Of a stretch of DNA of 64,000 nucleotides, positions 1-8,245 are shown piece by piece; the stretch's first letter is position 1; every line of letters begins with the position of its first letter. The stretch is from NCBI GenBank assembly GCA_025041175.1, contig JAKCFJ010000001.1, positions 2,125,526 through 2,189,525 on the forward strand. Direction: 5' to 3'. Below the pieces are notes generated by a model, which was not told the DNA's origin, searched no databases, and worked only from the letters and a program-made list of their open reading frames with translations. The position numbers were made by a program, and so were the translations under genes. The stretch comes from Halobacteriales archaeon YIM A00010. GTDB taxonomy: Archaea; Halobacteriota; Halobacteria; Halobacteriales; Haloarculaceae.

Positions 1-27
1 TTTACAATATATTAGCTATAATCAAAT

Positions 28-294
28 ATGAATCTCGCATACGCGTATTGGTTTTCTCTCACGGCGTTCGGTCTGGTCGTCCTCTTGGAATACGGCCACG
101 CAGCCCAGACCGAGGGCGTAACGATCCCGACGGGACTCGGATTGCTCAGTGGCACCCTCATCGTCGGCCCATCGCTACTGCAAGCAGCCCATCCAGAGAA
201 GGAAATCGGCGGGCTGGACACCGGACGATGGACGTACGTCGTGATCGTCGGGGCAGTCGGCTACATCACGGGAGCCGTGATCGGTTTGATATAG
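28..294 (+). CDS. small membrane protein, unknown function
   Basis: An 88-residue protein that I do not recognise. It has a hydrophobic N-terminal helix (about residues 5-22), a short polar stretch, a second hydrophobic segment (about 33-52) and a third at the C-terminus (about 70-87), so it is probably a three-pass membrane protein. The ATG follows an AT-rich stretch with a TATA-like sequence about 25 bases upstream, consistent with a near-leaderless haloarchaeal transcript. The next gene on the same strand starts 56 bases downstream, so co-transcription is possible but not shown. Confidence 0.6.
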   Translation: MNLAYAYWFSLTAFGLVVLLEYGHAAQTEGVTIPTGLGLLSGTLIVGPSLLQAAHPEKEIGGLDTGRWTYVVIVGAVGYITGAVIGLI

Positions 295-350
295 GAAAAT
301 TGACGTTATACACACCAAATCTTACCACTACAAACAAAATTGTATGAAAT

Positions 351-743
351 ATGAACACACCCGACCCCGGCGAGAGCGACACCACAGAGAAGAGCACGAA
401 AGAACTCCGCTACGAGCATCCGAGCGGCTGGCTCTACCTGATGCGTAACAGTTCGGAGGGCCTTCACCTCATCATCGACACCTTACTGTCGGCCGCCGAC
501 CGGGAGTTCACCCAGAGCGAACTGGCCGACTCGGCCGGTGTCAGCCGCCACACGGTCCGCGCTCATCTCGATACGCTCCTCGAACACGGCATCGTCCGGG
601 CCGTCGCCGGCGGGAAGCGCTACCGGTTCAACCTCGACAGCCCCGTGACCCAGGAGATCTGTGAACTGAACAGCGCGATCAACGCCGTAGGCGCGGGCGA
701 GATCCAGATCGACAGCGACACCGGACGACTCCTCGAAGACTAG
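351..743 (+). CDS. winged helix-turn-helix transcriptional regulator
   Basis: A 130-residue cytoplasmic protein. Residues about 35-100 form a winged helix: a helix rich in Ser/Glu leads into SELADSAGVSRHTVRAHL, a classical HTH with recognition helix SRHTVRAHLDTL, and a basic wing (GGKRYRF) follows. This is the ArsR/MarR-like fold common in haloarchaeal one-component regulators; no ligand domain is visible, only an acidic C-terminal tail of about 30 residues. It converges on the potassium channel gene 17 bases away. Its target is unknown; control of a neighbour would be a guess. Confidence 0.8.
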   Translation: MNTPDPGESDTTEKSTKELRYEHPSGWLYLMRNSSEGLHLIIDTLLSAADREFTQSELADSAGVSRHTVRAHLDTLLEHGIVRAVAGGKRYRFNLDSPVTQEICELNSAINAVGAGEIQIDSDTGRLLED

Positions 744-759
744 CACGATCGAAGACGTT

Positions 760-2403
760 TCACTCTACGGACAGCAGCTCCGTAAACCGGTTGGTGTCCT
801 CGTCCGTTCCGGCGATGATCAGCGTATCGCCGGCGAGGATCCGGAGATCGGGCTGGATATCGGTGATCACGTCGCCGTTGCGCTCGACGCCGAGGACGGT
901 ACAGCCCGTTCGCGTGCGGACCTGTGCGCCGCCGATGGTGTGGCCGGCCAGCCGTGGCGCGCTGGTCCGGATCACCTGCACCTGCGTGTCGAGCGAGACG
1001 ACATCCTCGTTTTCGAGGATCGTGGAGGCGAGCATTCGGCCGCTGACCGTCGCCAGCGAGAGAACGTACTCGGCACCGGCCCGGTACAGCTTCGCCATGG
1101 TTTCCGATCCTTCGGCCCGCGCGACGATCTCGATCGTCGGGTTCAGATCCCGGGCGACGAGCGTGACGAACTGGGTGGTCGTGTCGTCGGGGAGAGCGAG
1201 AATGACAGTGTTGGCCGATTCGATGCCGGCTTCGCGCAACACCGCCGGCTCGGTCGCCTCTCCGACGATGTCCACGTCCGGATCATCGACCCGATCGATG
1301 ATCGTACAAGGCACGCCGGCATCCGAAAGGCTGTCGACCACGCTCGTTCCGACCTCGCCGTAGCCGACGACGACCGTCTCTCCCCGGTCGAAGCGCCGCA
1401 CATCCGAGACGGTGCGTTCTTTGAGCGCTTCGATCTGGGACTCCCGCCCGGCGATCAAGAGGATCGTCCCCCGTTTCAACTCCGTGTCGGGCGATGGGGG
1501 TGTTTCGAAATCGCCGTGGAACCACGCGCCGATCACGTTGACGCCCACCTGCTCGCGGACGCTGCTTTCAGCGAGCGTCCGGCCGATCAGCTCACTCCCG
1601 CGGTGGATCGGCAGCTCCGCGGTCTCGAAGTCCGCACCTAGATCGACCGCATCCCCGAGATCGGTCGTGACGGCAGCCGTGACCTTCGTCGCCAACCCCT
1701 CGCCCAGCAGCTGGCGGGGGGAAAGCACCTCGTCGGCACCAGCGAGGCGGTGGTACGTCGCTCGGTCCGGTTCGTCCACGACGCTGACCACCCGGACGGC
1801 TTCGGCTGCCTCCTTCGCCGTCAACACGATGCTCACGTCTCGCTCGTCGGAGGTGTCAGTGACGACCGCTGTGGCCGATCCGATCCGTGCGCGTTCGAAC
1901 CCCGACACCGATTCGGGGTCCTCGTGGATCACGGTGTGTCCGGTCTCGTACAGCTCCGCCGCCCGGTCCCGACCCGGCTCGACGATCACGTGGTCGACCC
2001 CCCACGACTCCAGCTCCGCGATCAACGTCTCCACGCGCGGCGTATACCCACAAATTATCACATGATCCAACATATCTGTTTCGACCTCGGTCGGGACGCT
2101 CACCGAGATCGCCGCCTCGAACAGCGGCACCACCAACACTGGAAGCGCGATAAAAATGAGCGCGACGCCGGTAACGTCCATGAGCATAACGAGGACGAGC
2201 ATCTGGGGGCTTTCCCACCCCGCATCCGCACCGTACCCGGTTGTGGTGAACGTCTCCACCACCATCTGCAGGGAGCGTAAGAACGACCGCGATTCCGCTC
2301 CCTCGTAGACGATCATGCCGAAGTGATACGCGACGGCGAAGACGAGCATGACGCCCGCGAGCAAAAGCAGATAATACGAAATGCGGCGTCGCCACTTGCC
2401 CAT
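760..2403 (-). CDS. two-TM potassium channel with tandem RCK (TrkA) modules
   Basis: A 547-residue membrane protein that likely conducts or gates K+ flux. Two hydrophobic helices (about residues 10-30 and 75-98) bracket a pore loop with the selectivity-filter sequence TTTGYG. Two RCK repeats follow: TrkA-N with HVIICGYTPRV, then TrkA-C; and a second TrkA-N with the Rossmann motif VVVGYGEVGTS, then TrkA-C. The reading frame is open upstream for about 90 codons, but that stretch is proline/arginine-rich and non-homologous in look; the ATG giving MGKWRRR just before TM1 is the natural start. Nucleotide or ion binding to the RCK domains would gate the pore, from family knowledge. It ends convergently with the wHTH gene. 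Confidence 0.9.
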   Translation of the reverse strand: MGKWRRRISYYLLLLAGVMLVFAVAYHFGMIVYEGAESRSFLRSLQMVVETFTTTGYGADAGWESPQMLVLVMLMDVTGVALIFIALPVLVVPLFEAAISVSVPTEVETDMLDHVIICGYTPRVETLIAELESWGVDHVIVEPGRDRAAELYETGHTVIHEDPESVSGFERARIGSATAVVTDTSDERDVSIVLTAKEAAEAVRVVSVVDEPDRATYHRLAGADEVLSPRQLLGEGLATKVTAAVTTDLGDAVDLGADFETAELPIHRGSELIGRTLAESSVREQVGVNVIGAWFHGDFETPPSPDTELKRGTILLIAGRESQIEALKERTVSDVRRFDRGETVVVGYGEVGTSVVDSLSDAGVPCTIIDRVDDPDVDIVGEATEPAVLREAGIESANTVILALPDDTTTQFVTLVARDLNPTIEIVARAEGSETMAKLYRAGAEYVLSLATVSGRMLASTILENEDVVSLDTQVQVIRTSAPRLAGHTIGGAQVRTRTGCTVLGVERNGDVITDIQPDLRILAGDTLIIAGTDEDTNRFTELLSVE

Positions 2404-2453
2404 GTGTCCCAATTTCCAGGGGATCCCAAAACCGTTCGGATCGCGGTGAGGGA

Positions 2454-2951
2454 CTACCCACGGAACGCGGCCCCGAGGACCAGCGCGCCGAACAGCAATA
2501 ACGCGAGCACTGTGACAGGATAGCCGTCGCCAGGAATCCGGAAGAGACCGTAGCCCAATCCCACGATGACCGCAGCCGCGATCGTGCTGATCACCGTGTG
2601 GGCAGTGAGCGCGCGCGTCGTGTCGGCAGCCCTGCCGAGCGTCCGTCCGAGATCGATCGCTTGGAGGCTGGCGTCCCACGCGAGCACGAGACAGGTCGTT
2701 CCGAGCAACAGCACCTCGGGACGGGCCCCCCCGAGTCCGGCGGTGAGTACGCCGATGAGGAGCGCTCCCACACCGAGCGTTGGGACCGATTTCCGCCCGC
2801 CAGCCGTGCCGACCACGATCGAGAGCACGCCGAACAGCGACGGAACCAGCGACAGCGGCACCGCCGCGGTTGCGATGGGCACCCCGGCGGCGAACAGCCC
2901 GGCGAGACCGACGCCCAACGGCGTCGGCCGGGTGTCCAATTCTGCCGTCAT
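2454..2951 (-). CDS. small multi-pass membrane protein of the DUF58/DUF4129 cluster
   Basis: A 165-residue hydrophobic protein with about five membrane segments, beginning at the ATG that gives MTAELDTRP. The frame stays open upstream inside the DUF58 gene, but that part is the shadow of the neighbour. The start lies one base past the DUF58 stop, so translation is probably coupled. It resembles the small integral membrane proteins (DUF7519-like in current naming, as I recall it) that close haloarchaeal DUF58 operons. Function is unknown; context suggests a cell-envelope or membrane-protein maintenance role. Confidence 0.8.
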   Translation of the reverse strand: MTAELDTRPTPLGVGLAGLFAAGVPIATAAVPLSLVPSLFGVLSIVVGTAGGRKSVPTLGVGALLIGVLTAGLGGARPEVLLLGTTCLVLAWDASLQAIDLGRTLGRAADTTRALTAHTVISTIAAAVIVGLGYGLFRIPGDGYPVTVLALLLFGALVLGAAFRG

Positions 2952-2952
2952 C

Positions 2953-4278
2953 TCACACCGACCACCGTCGTGACGCGGTTTCGACCGCCCGTCGAAGCGG
3001 TTCCTCGCCCCAATCGACGACGTGGATCCCATCGTCCCTGAGATCACTACACCGGAACGAGCGCTCGATGCCCGCGAGCTGCACCCCCGGCTCGGTTCCC
3101 CTCGTGCGTTCGTCCCGGTTCCCGTCACCGGCACAAGTCGGGGCGGGGCTGAGGACCGTCGTGGGGTGGCCGTGTGCGTGCAGCCGGCGGGCGACGGTCG
3201 CGGCGTACCCATCGGACAACGGTGAGCAGAACACGACCTGCGCGTCGGTTGCCAACCGGTGGCGGAGTCGTCGGAGGCTCGTCATCTTGAGAAACGGTTC
3301 TTCTGGTGGGGTCGGCGAGAGCGCCGGGTGTGTGCCGAGGAGTTCCCTCGCCCGCCCGCGGTGTGCCTGCCCGCTGGCGGGCGCGAGCCAGCACTCCGTC
3401 GGTGAGAGGGCAGCCAGACCGACACGGTTGCCGGTGGCGAGCAGCCCCTCGAACGCGGTGCCAGCAACCGCGATCGAGCGCTCGATGGCTGGCCGGTCGT
3501 CCCGGCTTGGGGCGACGTAGGCCGCGTTGCGCGCGTCCACGAGGACCACGACGGTGGCAGAGCGTTCCCGTCGGTACTCGACGGTGGTGAGTTCGCCCGT
3601 TCGAGCCGTGCGGTTCCAGTCGATGCGGTTTGGGGGGTCGCCATGCCGATACTCCCTGACGGAGTGGAACACGGTGCCAGCGCCGCTCTCTCGGGTCGCA
3701 ACCCGACCGGTGACGCCGACCGCCCGGTCGTACAAGGGAAGCGCCACCGGCTCCGTCCCCGAAAGCGGGGGAACACAGGTGATCGTCGTTTCGTCCGCTT
3801 CGACGACTGTGCGCCGGCGTTCGATCGTTCCGCTCGCGTTTCGCCCGATGGCCACCATCGGGCCGAAGCGGTGGACGCCGCGGGTTGCGCGAACGGTGTA
3901 CTCGAACGCCACCGTTTTTCCGGGGCGGAGCGCGGTGCCACGGCGCGGTGAGTCGTCCTCGACGGTCAGCGCCGGGGGGACGCCATCGATGAGCCGGAGA
4001 TCGGGACACAACGCACCGCCGGTGTTCGTCACGGTCACAGTGACCGTGACGCTGGTGCCGGGCGCGGGATCAGCGTCCGAGAGCCGCCGCTCGACGGCGA
4101 GATCGACCGTTGGCGGGGCGTCAACGCGCGACGCGACCGCGAAGGCGACGCCGACGACGCCCGACAGGACCAACCCCGGCCGGTTGGCGAGGACGCCTGC
4201 ACCGCTCACGAGCAACGCGATGGCGTTCACGCCGTGCCAGCGGCGGGTCGAACGCACGACCGGATACTCACTGCTCAT
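2953..4278 (-). CDS. DUF58 domain-containing membrane protein
   Basis: A 441-residue protein with two N-terminal membrane helices (about residues 15-50), a beta-rich extracellular-like domain with the CARDB-type phrase VTVTVTVTNTGG, and the DUF58 hallmark HGDPPNRIDWNRTARTGEL near residue 215 followed by a vWA-like fold (VVVLVDARNA). DUF58 proteins usually work with a MoxR-type AAA+ ATPase; none is encoded nearby. The ATG overlaps the preceding stop in ATGA, indicating translational coupling with the upstream 190-residue gene. Order and spacing match the conserved haloarchaeal cluster, so the family call is firm while the biochemical role is not known. Confidence 0.9.
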   Translation of the reverse strand: MSSEYPVVRSTRRWHGVNAIALLVSGAGVLANRPGLVLSGVVGVAFAVASRVDAPPTVDLAVERRLSDADPAPGTSVTVTVTVTNTGGALCPDLRLIDGVPPALTVEDDSPRRGTALRPGKTVAFEYTVRATRGVHRFGPMVAIGRNASGTIERRRTVVEADETTITCVPPLSGTEPVALPLYDRAVGVTGRVATRESGAGTVFHSVREYRHGDPPNRIDWNRTARTGELTTVEYRRERSATVVVLVDARNAAYVAPSRDDRPAIERSIAVAGTAFEGLLATGNRVGLAALSPTECWLAPASGQAHRGRARELLGTHPALSPTPPEEPFLKMTSLRRLRHRLATDAQVVFCSPLSDGYAATVARRLHAHGHPTTVLSPAPTCAGDGNRDERTRGTEPGVQLAGIERSFRCSDLRDDGIHVVDWGEEPLRRAVETASRRWSV

Positions 4279-4847
4279 CCGTCTCCCCTCGTTTGGTCTT
4301 CCATCCGCTCAGAGAGTGCAGCGATCGCGCTGTGGGCCCGTGCTTGGAACGCGTCCGTTCGGGTCAATAGCGTGCCGAGACGTTCTGACAGCGGTTGCCG
4401 ATACCCGTCGGGGGCGAAAAACGCCGCCGCCTCCGGGTCATCCGTCCACGACCCCGTTCGGAGCCGCTGGCGCGCGCGTTCGGGAGTGTCCCCGTCGCAC
4501 CGCACGAGCACCCCGACGGCCGTCTCGGTCAGTCGGTCTCGGATCCGATCGTGCTCGGCGGCGATCGCGTGCCGAGAACGGCGTCCAACCGACGGCCGAA
4601 CGTCTACGTCCGGTTCCAGCACCGAGGACGCCAGCCGTCGCTCCGGATGGGGGAGAGAGGGTTCCTCGACCGACCGAGCGTACCGGCTGTGAGCGGCCCG
4701 AACGGCCTCCAACAGCGAGAGTACTCCGATGACAGCGATCAGACCGGACGGTCCCGACGGCATCGTCGCGAGCACGTCCGGGTCGATGATAGCCCCGAGC
4801 CCGGCGAGTACCGCCAGCACGCCAATCCCGAGGAGCACCCGGTTCAT
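4275..4847 (-). CDS. conserved haloarchaeal membrane-anchored protein of the DUF58 cluster
   Basis: A 190-residue protein with two N-terminal hydrophobic segments (about residues 4-24 and 33-47) and a charged, arginine-rich soluble domain of about 140 residues. It sits between the DUF4129 and DUF58 genes and overlaps both by four bases (ATGA), which strongly supports one transcript. By position and architecture it corresponds to the DUF7269-type protein of these operons; the family number is from memory and not checked. No catalytic motif is visible. Confidence 0.8.
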   Translation of the reverse strand: MNRVLLGIGVLAVLAGLGAIIDPDVLATMPSGPSGLIAVIGVLSLLEAVRAAHSRYARSVEEPSLPHPERRLASSVLEPDVDVRPSVGRRSRHAIAAEHDRIRDRLTETAVGVLVRCDGDTPERARQRLRTGSWTDDPEAAAFFAPDGYRQPLSERLGTLLTRTDAFQARAHSAIAALSERMEDQTRGDG

Positions 4848-5800
4848 GTTTCATCCACCTCCTCGCTCGCGTACTCCCGTTCGATCCGCCTGAGTGCAGC
4901 GAGTGCGCGCTGTTCCCGCCGCTCGGTGATGGCTTCGTCCCCGTACCGGGTCGCTTCGAACAGCCGAGTCAGCTCGTCGACGTCCTCGCGGGCCATGCCG
5001 ACCTCGACGGCCGCCGTGGCGAACTCGCCGGGCGTACTGGTTTCCCGCGGGAGATCGAGGTGGGTCGTCATCTCCCCCCACGCCCGATAGATCGCGTTCG
5101 AGACCGGCTCGTCGGCGTCGATGCCGTCGGCTGCCCGTCCGGCAGCCGCCCCAACGGCCGCGGTCTCGGGGTCGGGATCGGGATCGGTCGCATCGCTATC
5201 CGATCGGTGTTCCAGCAGGCTATCGCCCGTCGTGCGGTTGAGAACGAGCATCCCGATCCCGACGGCCAGAACGAGCAGCACGAACAGAGCGGCTTCGGGA
5301 GCGTCCACGACCGAGGGCACATCCGACACAACGGACCCGCCATCGCCCGATGGCAACGGAGAACCACTCGGGACCGAGAGCTCATCGCCACCGAGAAGTC
5401 CGTTCTGCGACTCGTCGGGAGAACCGGGTGACAAGGCGTGATACAACGCGAATCCCACCGCCACACACAACACTGTCGCAACGACAACCGGGAGCAGCGA
5501 TCGCCATCCCTTCCGATACACCCACAGGAGGAGCGTGACGAACCCGAGCACCACCACTACACCGAAGAGCAATCGTAACAACGCCACGAGAGCCGGGTCC
5601 GCCGAAGTCGCATCGATCGGTTGTGATCCACCGGTATCGAACGTCGATCCATCACCACTCACACCGGTGTCGTCGCTCGACCCCTGCGAAGACCCCTGTT
5701 GCACGACGTCGAGCGTCGCCGCCGACACCGAAAGCGCCATCACAGCGAGCAACCCGAGCACGATCGGTGTGAGTCGGTCCCTGTTCACACGACCACTCAC
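4844..5800 (-). CDS. DUF4129 domain-containing membrane protein
   Basis: A membrane protein of about 318 residues heading the leftward DUF58 cluster. It has an N-terminal signal-like helix, a Ser/Gly/Asp-rich extracellular linker, two closely spaced TM helices, another acidic Ser/Gly linker, a further TM helix, and a C-terminal DUF4129 domain (AIYRAWGEM, EFATAAVEVGMA, RLFEATRYGDE). DUF4129 is often fused to transglutaminases; no such domain is present here. I chose the GTG at 5800 (VSGRVNRD); an ATG at 5833 in the same frame would add 11 residues. The gene is divergent from the phosphoesterase at 5872, and an AT-rich stretch before the start is the likely operon promoter. Confidence 0.85.
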   Translation of the reverse strand: MSGRVNRDRLTPIVLGLLAVMALSVSAATLDVVQQGSSQGSSDDTGVSGDGSTFDTGGSQPIDATSADPALVALLRLLFGVVVVLGFVTLLLWVYRKGWRSLLPVVVATVLCVAVGFALYHALSPGSPDESQNGLLGGDELSVPSGSPLPSGDGGSVVSDVPSVVDAPEAALFVLLVLAVGIGMLVLNRTTGDSLLEHRSDSDATDPDPDPETAAVGAAAGRAADGIDADEPVSNAIYRAWGEMTTHLDLPRETSTPGEFATAAVEVGMAREDVDELTRLFEATRYGDEAITERREQRALAALRRIEREYASEEVDET

Positions 5801-5871
5801 CGCTCCATCATAAAGGATGCACCGACCTATCATCGCGGAAGGTTGAAGGATCGATAGGACGGAGTGGAGAT

Positions 5872-6534
5872 ATGCGGATCGGAGTCATCTCCGACATCCA
5901 CTCGAATCGCGTCGCGCTCGACGCCGTGCTGGCGGCGATGCCGTCGGTCGACCGGCTCGTGTGTGCGGGCGACGTGATCGGCTACAATCCCCACCCAGCC
6001 GAGTGTGTCGAGATCGTGCGCGGCTCGATGGCGTGTGTGCAGGGCAACCACGACCGCGCCGTCGACACGCCGTCGCGGTATCGATCCAACGAGTCGGCCT
6101 ACGAAGGGTTGCGCTACGCCGCCGAGCAGCTCGAGGAGGAGCAACGCGAGTGGCTCCGATCCCTCCCGCCCAGTAGAACGCTGTGTGAGGGACGGATCCG
6201 GGTGATCCACAGCCACCCCACCAACCGTGGTCAGTACGTCCGGCCAGAGGGGTTTCCTGCGCTCGAGCCACACCTCGGCGAGGAACGCGTGCTCGTTCTC
6301 GGACACACGCACGTCCAACACCACGAGATGGTCGGCGGAACGCTCGTCGTGAACCCCGGAAGCGTCGGCCAGCCACGCGACCGGGATCCGCGTGCGGCCT
6401 TTGCCCTTGTCGACCCCGAAGAACAGACCGTCGAAGAACACCGCGTATCCTACGACATCGACCGCGTCCAGGCGGCGATCGGGACCGCTGACCTCCCATC
6501 GTGGACGAGCACCCGCCTCGAACGCGGCCGGTGA
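5872..6534 (+). CDS. metallophosphoesterase (YfcE/MJ0936-like)
   Basis: A 220-residue calcineurin-fold phosphoesterase. The five metal-binding blocks are visible in order: SDIHSN at the N-terminus, AGDVIGYNPHP, GNHDR, IHSHP and GHTHVQ, followed by the usual VNPGSVGQPRD strand. These coordinate two divalent metals; members act as phosphodiesterases on a wide range of substrates, so the natural substrate cannot be named. A purine-rich GGAGTGGAG lies just before the ATG. The length is typical of the single-domain archaeal family. Confidence 0.92.
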   Translation: MRIGVISDIHSNRVALDAVLAAMPSVDRLVCAGDVIGYNPHPAECVEIVRGSMACVQGNHDRAVDTPSRYRSNESAYEGLRYAAEQLEEEQREWLRSLPPSRTLCEGRIRVIHSHPTNRGQYVRPEGFPALEPHLGEERVLVLGHTHVQHHEMVGGTLVVNPGSVGQPRDRDPRAAFALVDPEEQTVEEHRVSYDIDRVQAAIGTADLPSWTSTRLERGR

Positions 6535-6664
6535 GACGCTCCGTTTAGGATCGTTTCGGATCGTTTCGGATCGTTGCATCGCGGGAGCTGTCGCCGGAAC
6601 GGGTCGAATAGAACAGAAAAGGTCTATGTGTGAGGGGGATGTCGGTTATGGTATTGGTAATAGA

Positions 6665-8158
6665 ATGTCGAGGAACCCACGCTCCGGACCGAGTGTACGC
6701 CTGGTCCTGATCGTGTGCGTACTCCTTGCGAGTACGATCGCTGGATCGGTGGCCGGAGCACCATCCATCGCCGTCGATGATCCTGCTATCAGGGGAGACA
6801 CCATCGTCGAAACCTCTTCGGACGACACGCACGTCGCGGGCTGGGAGCCACACACCGTTACCGCGGCCGTCACTGGCGATCCCGGCGACTATCAGGTTTG
6901 TCTCACTATGGGTTCCGGTGTGGACGACCGCGAGATCGAGTGTACGCCGATCACGATCACTGATCCGTCTCAAACCGAAACCGTGCGCTTCGAGCAGTCG
7001 GCGTGGCCCGACAACACGACCGGCTCGCAAGCCGTCTCGATCGGCGTGTACAACAACAGCTCGTCGGACGAGCCACTCAACACGTCGAGCAATCAGCTGA
7101 CGGTGCTGGCCCAAAACGGGGATCTCGACGACGACAGCGTCACCAACAAAAAGGAGATCGACGAGGGGACCGATCCGACGCTCGAAGACACCGATAGAGA
7201 TGATCTGAACGATAGGGAGGAGTTGTACGCCGTCGGCTCGGATCCGACCCAATCGGACACGGACGGTGACGGGTTATCCGACGGCGTAGAGGTGAACAAA
7301 CACGAGACGGATCCGACCACAAACGACTCCGACGGGGATGGTCTGTCCGATCCGGATGAGCTGAACAAACACGGTACGGACCCCAACAGCATCGACACTG
7401 ACGGCGACAGCCTGAACGATTACGAAGAGGTGAACAATCACGAAACGGATCCCAACAGTCAGGACAGCGACGACGACGGTATTGACGACGACGAGGAGCT
7501 TTCCCTCGGCACGGATCCGTTGGACCCCGACACCGACAACGACGGTCTCGAAGACGGCGGGGAGATACACGAGCACGAAACGAATCCACAGGACCCCGAT
7601 ACTGACGGCGACGGTCTCCAGGACGGTGTGGAGGTACACGAGCACGGCACCGATCCCTTGAAGCCCGACACTGATGGCGACGGCGTCGACGACGCCACCG
7701 AGGTCGAGCGCGGAACGAACCCGGTCGATCAGAAGTTCTTCCTGTTCGCTCCGATGAAAAACCCGTACAAAACCGCTGCGACCGCCGTCGGTGTCGTGCT
7801 GGTAGCCGGGATCGGCTGGTGGTACTGGCGGCGACGGGAGGATGGGGAACCGTCGCTGGCGACCGAGAGCACGACGCCACCGACAGCACCGGACGGTCAC
7901 GCTGGTTCCCAGGAGACCGCCGAGACGGGACCGCTCACTGACGAGGATCACATCCAGAAGCTGCTCGGCGAACACGGCGGACGGATGCACCAATCGCAGA
8001 TCGTCGCCGAAACCGGGTGGTCGAAATCCAAGGTGAGTCGTCTCCTCTCGCGAATGGAAGACGACGGACAGATCACCAAAATCAGCGTCGGACGCGAGAA
8101 CCTCATCACCCGCCCCGGCGACGAACCGAAACACGCCGGCTCGGCGTTCGAGGACTGA
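6665..8158 (+). CDS. surface protein with calcium-binding TSP3 repeats, TM helix and cytoplasmic winged helix
   Basis: A 497-residue protein starting at the ATG that gives MSRNPRSG; the open frame upstream lacks a signal sequence. Residues about 10-35 are a secretion signal. A beta-rich region to about 150 follows, then about nine thrombospondin type-3-like repeats built on DxDxDGxxD (DTDGDGLSD, DSDGDGLSD, DTDNDGLED), which in known proteins bind Ca2+. A TM helix (about 365-382) is followed by basic WRRRED, a linker, and a C-terminal winged helix (MHQSQIVAETGWSKSKVSRLLSRM) typical of haloarchaeal membrane-linked regulators. The topology suggests an outside sensor wired to an inside DNA-binding domain. 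No dedicated target gene is adjacent. Confidence 0.88.
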   Translation: MSRNPRSGPSVRLVLIVCVLLASTIAGSVAGAPSIAVDDPAIRGDTIVETSSDDTHVAGWEPHTVTAAVTGDPGDYQVCLTMGSGVDDREIECTPITITDPSQTETVRFEQSAWPDNTTGSQAVSIGVYNNSSSDEPLNTSSNQLTVLAQNGDLDDDSVTNKKEIDEGTDPTLEDTDRDDLNDREELYAVGSDPTQSDTDGDGLSDGVEVNKHETDPTTNDSDGDGLSDPDELNKHGTDPNSIDTDGDSLNDYEEVNNHETDPNSQDSDDDGIDDDEELSLGTDPLDPDTDNDGLEDGGEIHEHETNPQDPDTDGDGLQDGVEVHEHGTDPLKPDTDGDGVDDATEVERGTNPVDQKFFLFAPMKNPYKTAATAVGVVLVAGIGWWYWRRREDGEPSLATESTTPPTAPDGHAGSQETAETGPLTDEDHIQKLLGEHGGRMHQSQIVAETGWSKSKVSRLLSRMEDDGQITKISVGRENLITRPGDEPKHAGSAFED

Positions 8159-8224
8159 CGCTGAAACGTTTCATCCGGATCCACCGCCGGTTTTGGCCGA
8201 CCAAAATCGAAGCCGTTTTGAGTG

Positions 8225-8240
8225 TTTAGGTAAGCCTAAA
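8225..8240. promoter_or_regulatory. DtxR/Idr-like iron operator palindrome
   Basis: Perfect inverted half-sites TTTAGG and CCTAAA separated by TAAG lie 6-21 bases before the ATG of the iron-siderophore binding protein. The shape matches the core of DtxR-family iron boxes (TTAGG...CCTAA). Such a site so close to a likely leaderless start would block initiation when the regulator is iron-loaded. Binding is inferred, not shown. Confidence 0.7.
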
Positions 8241-8245
8241 TCATA

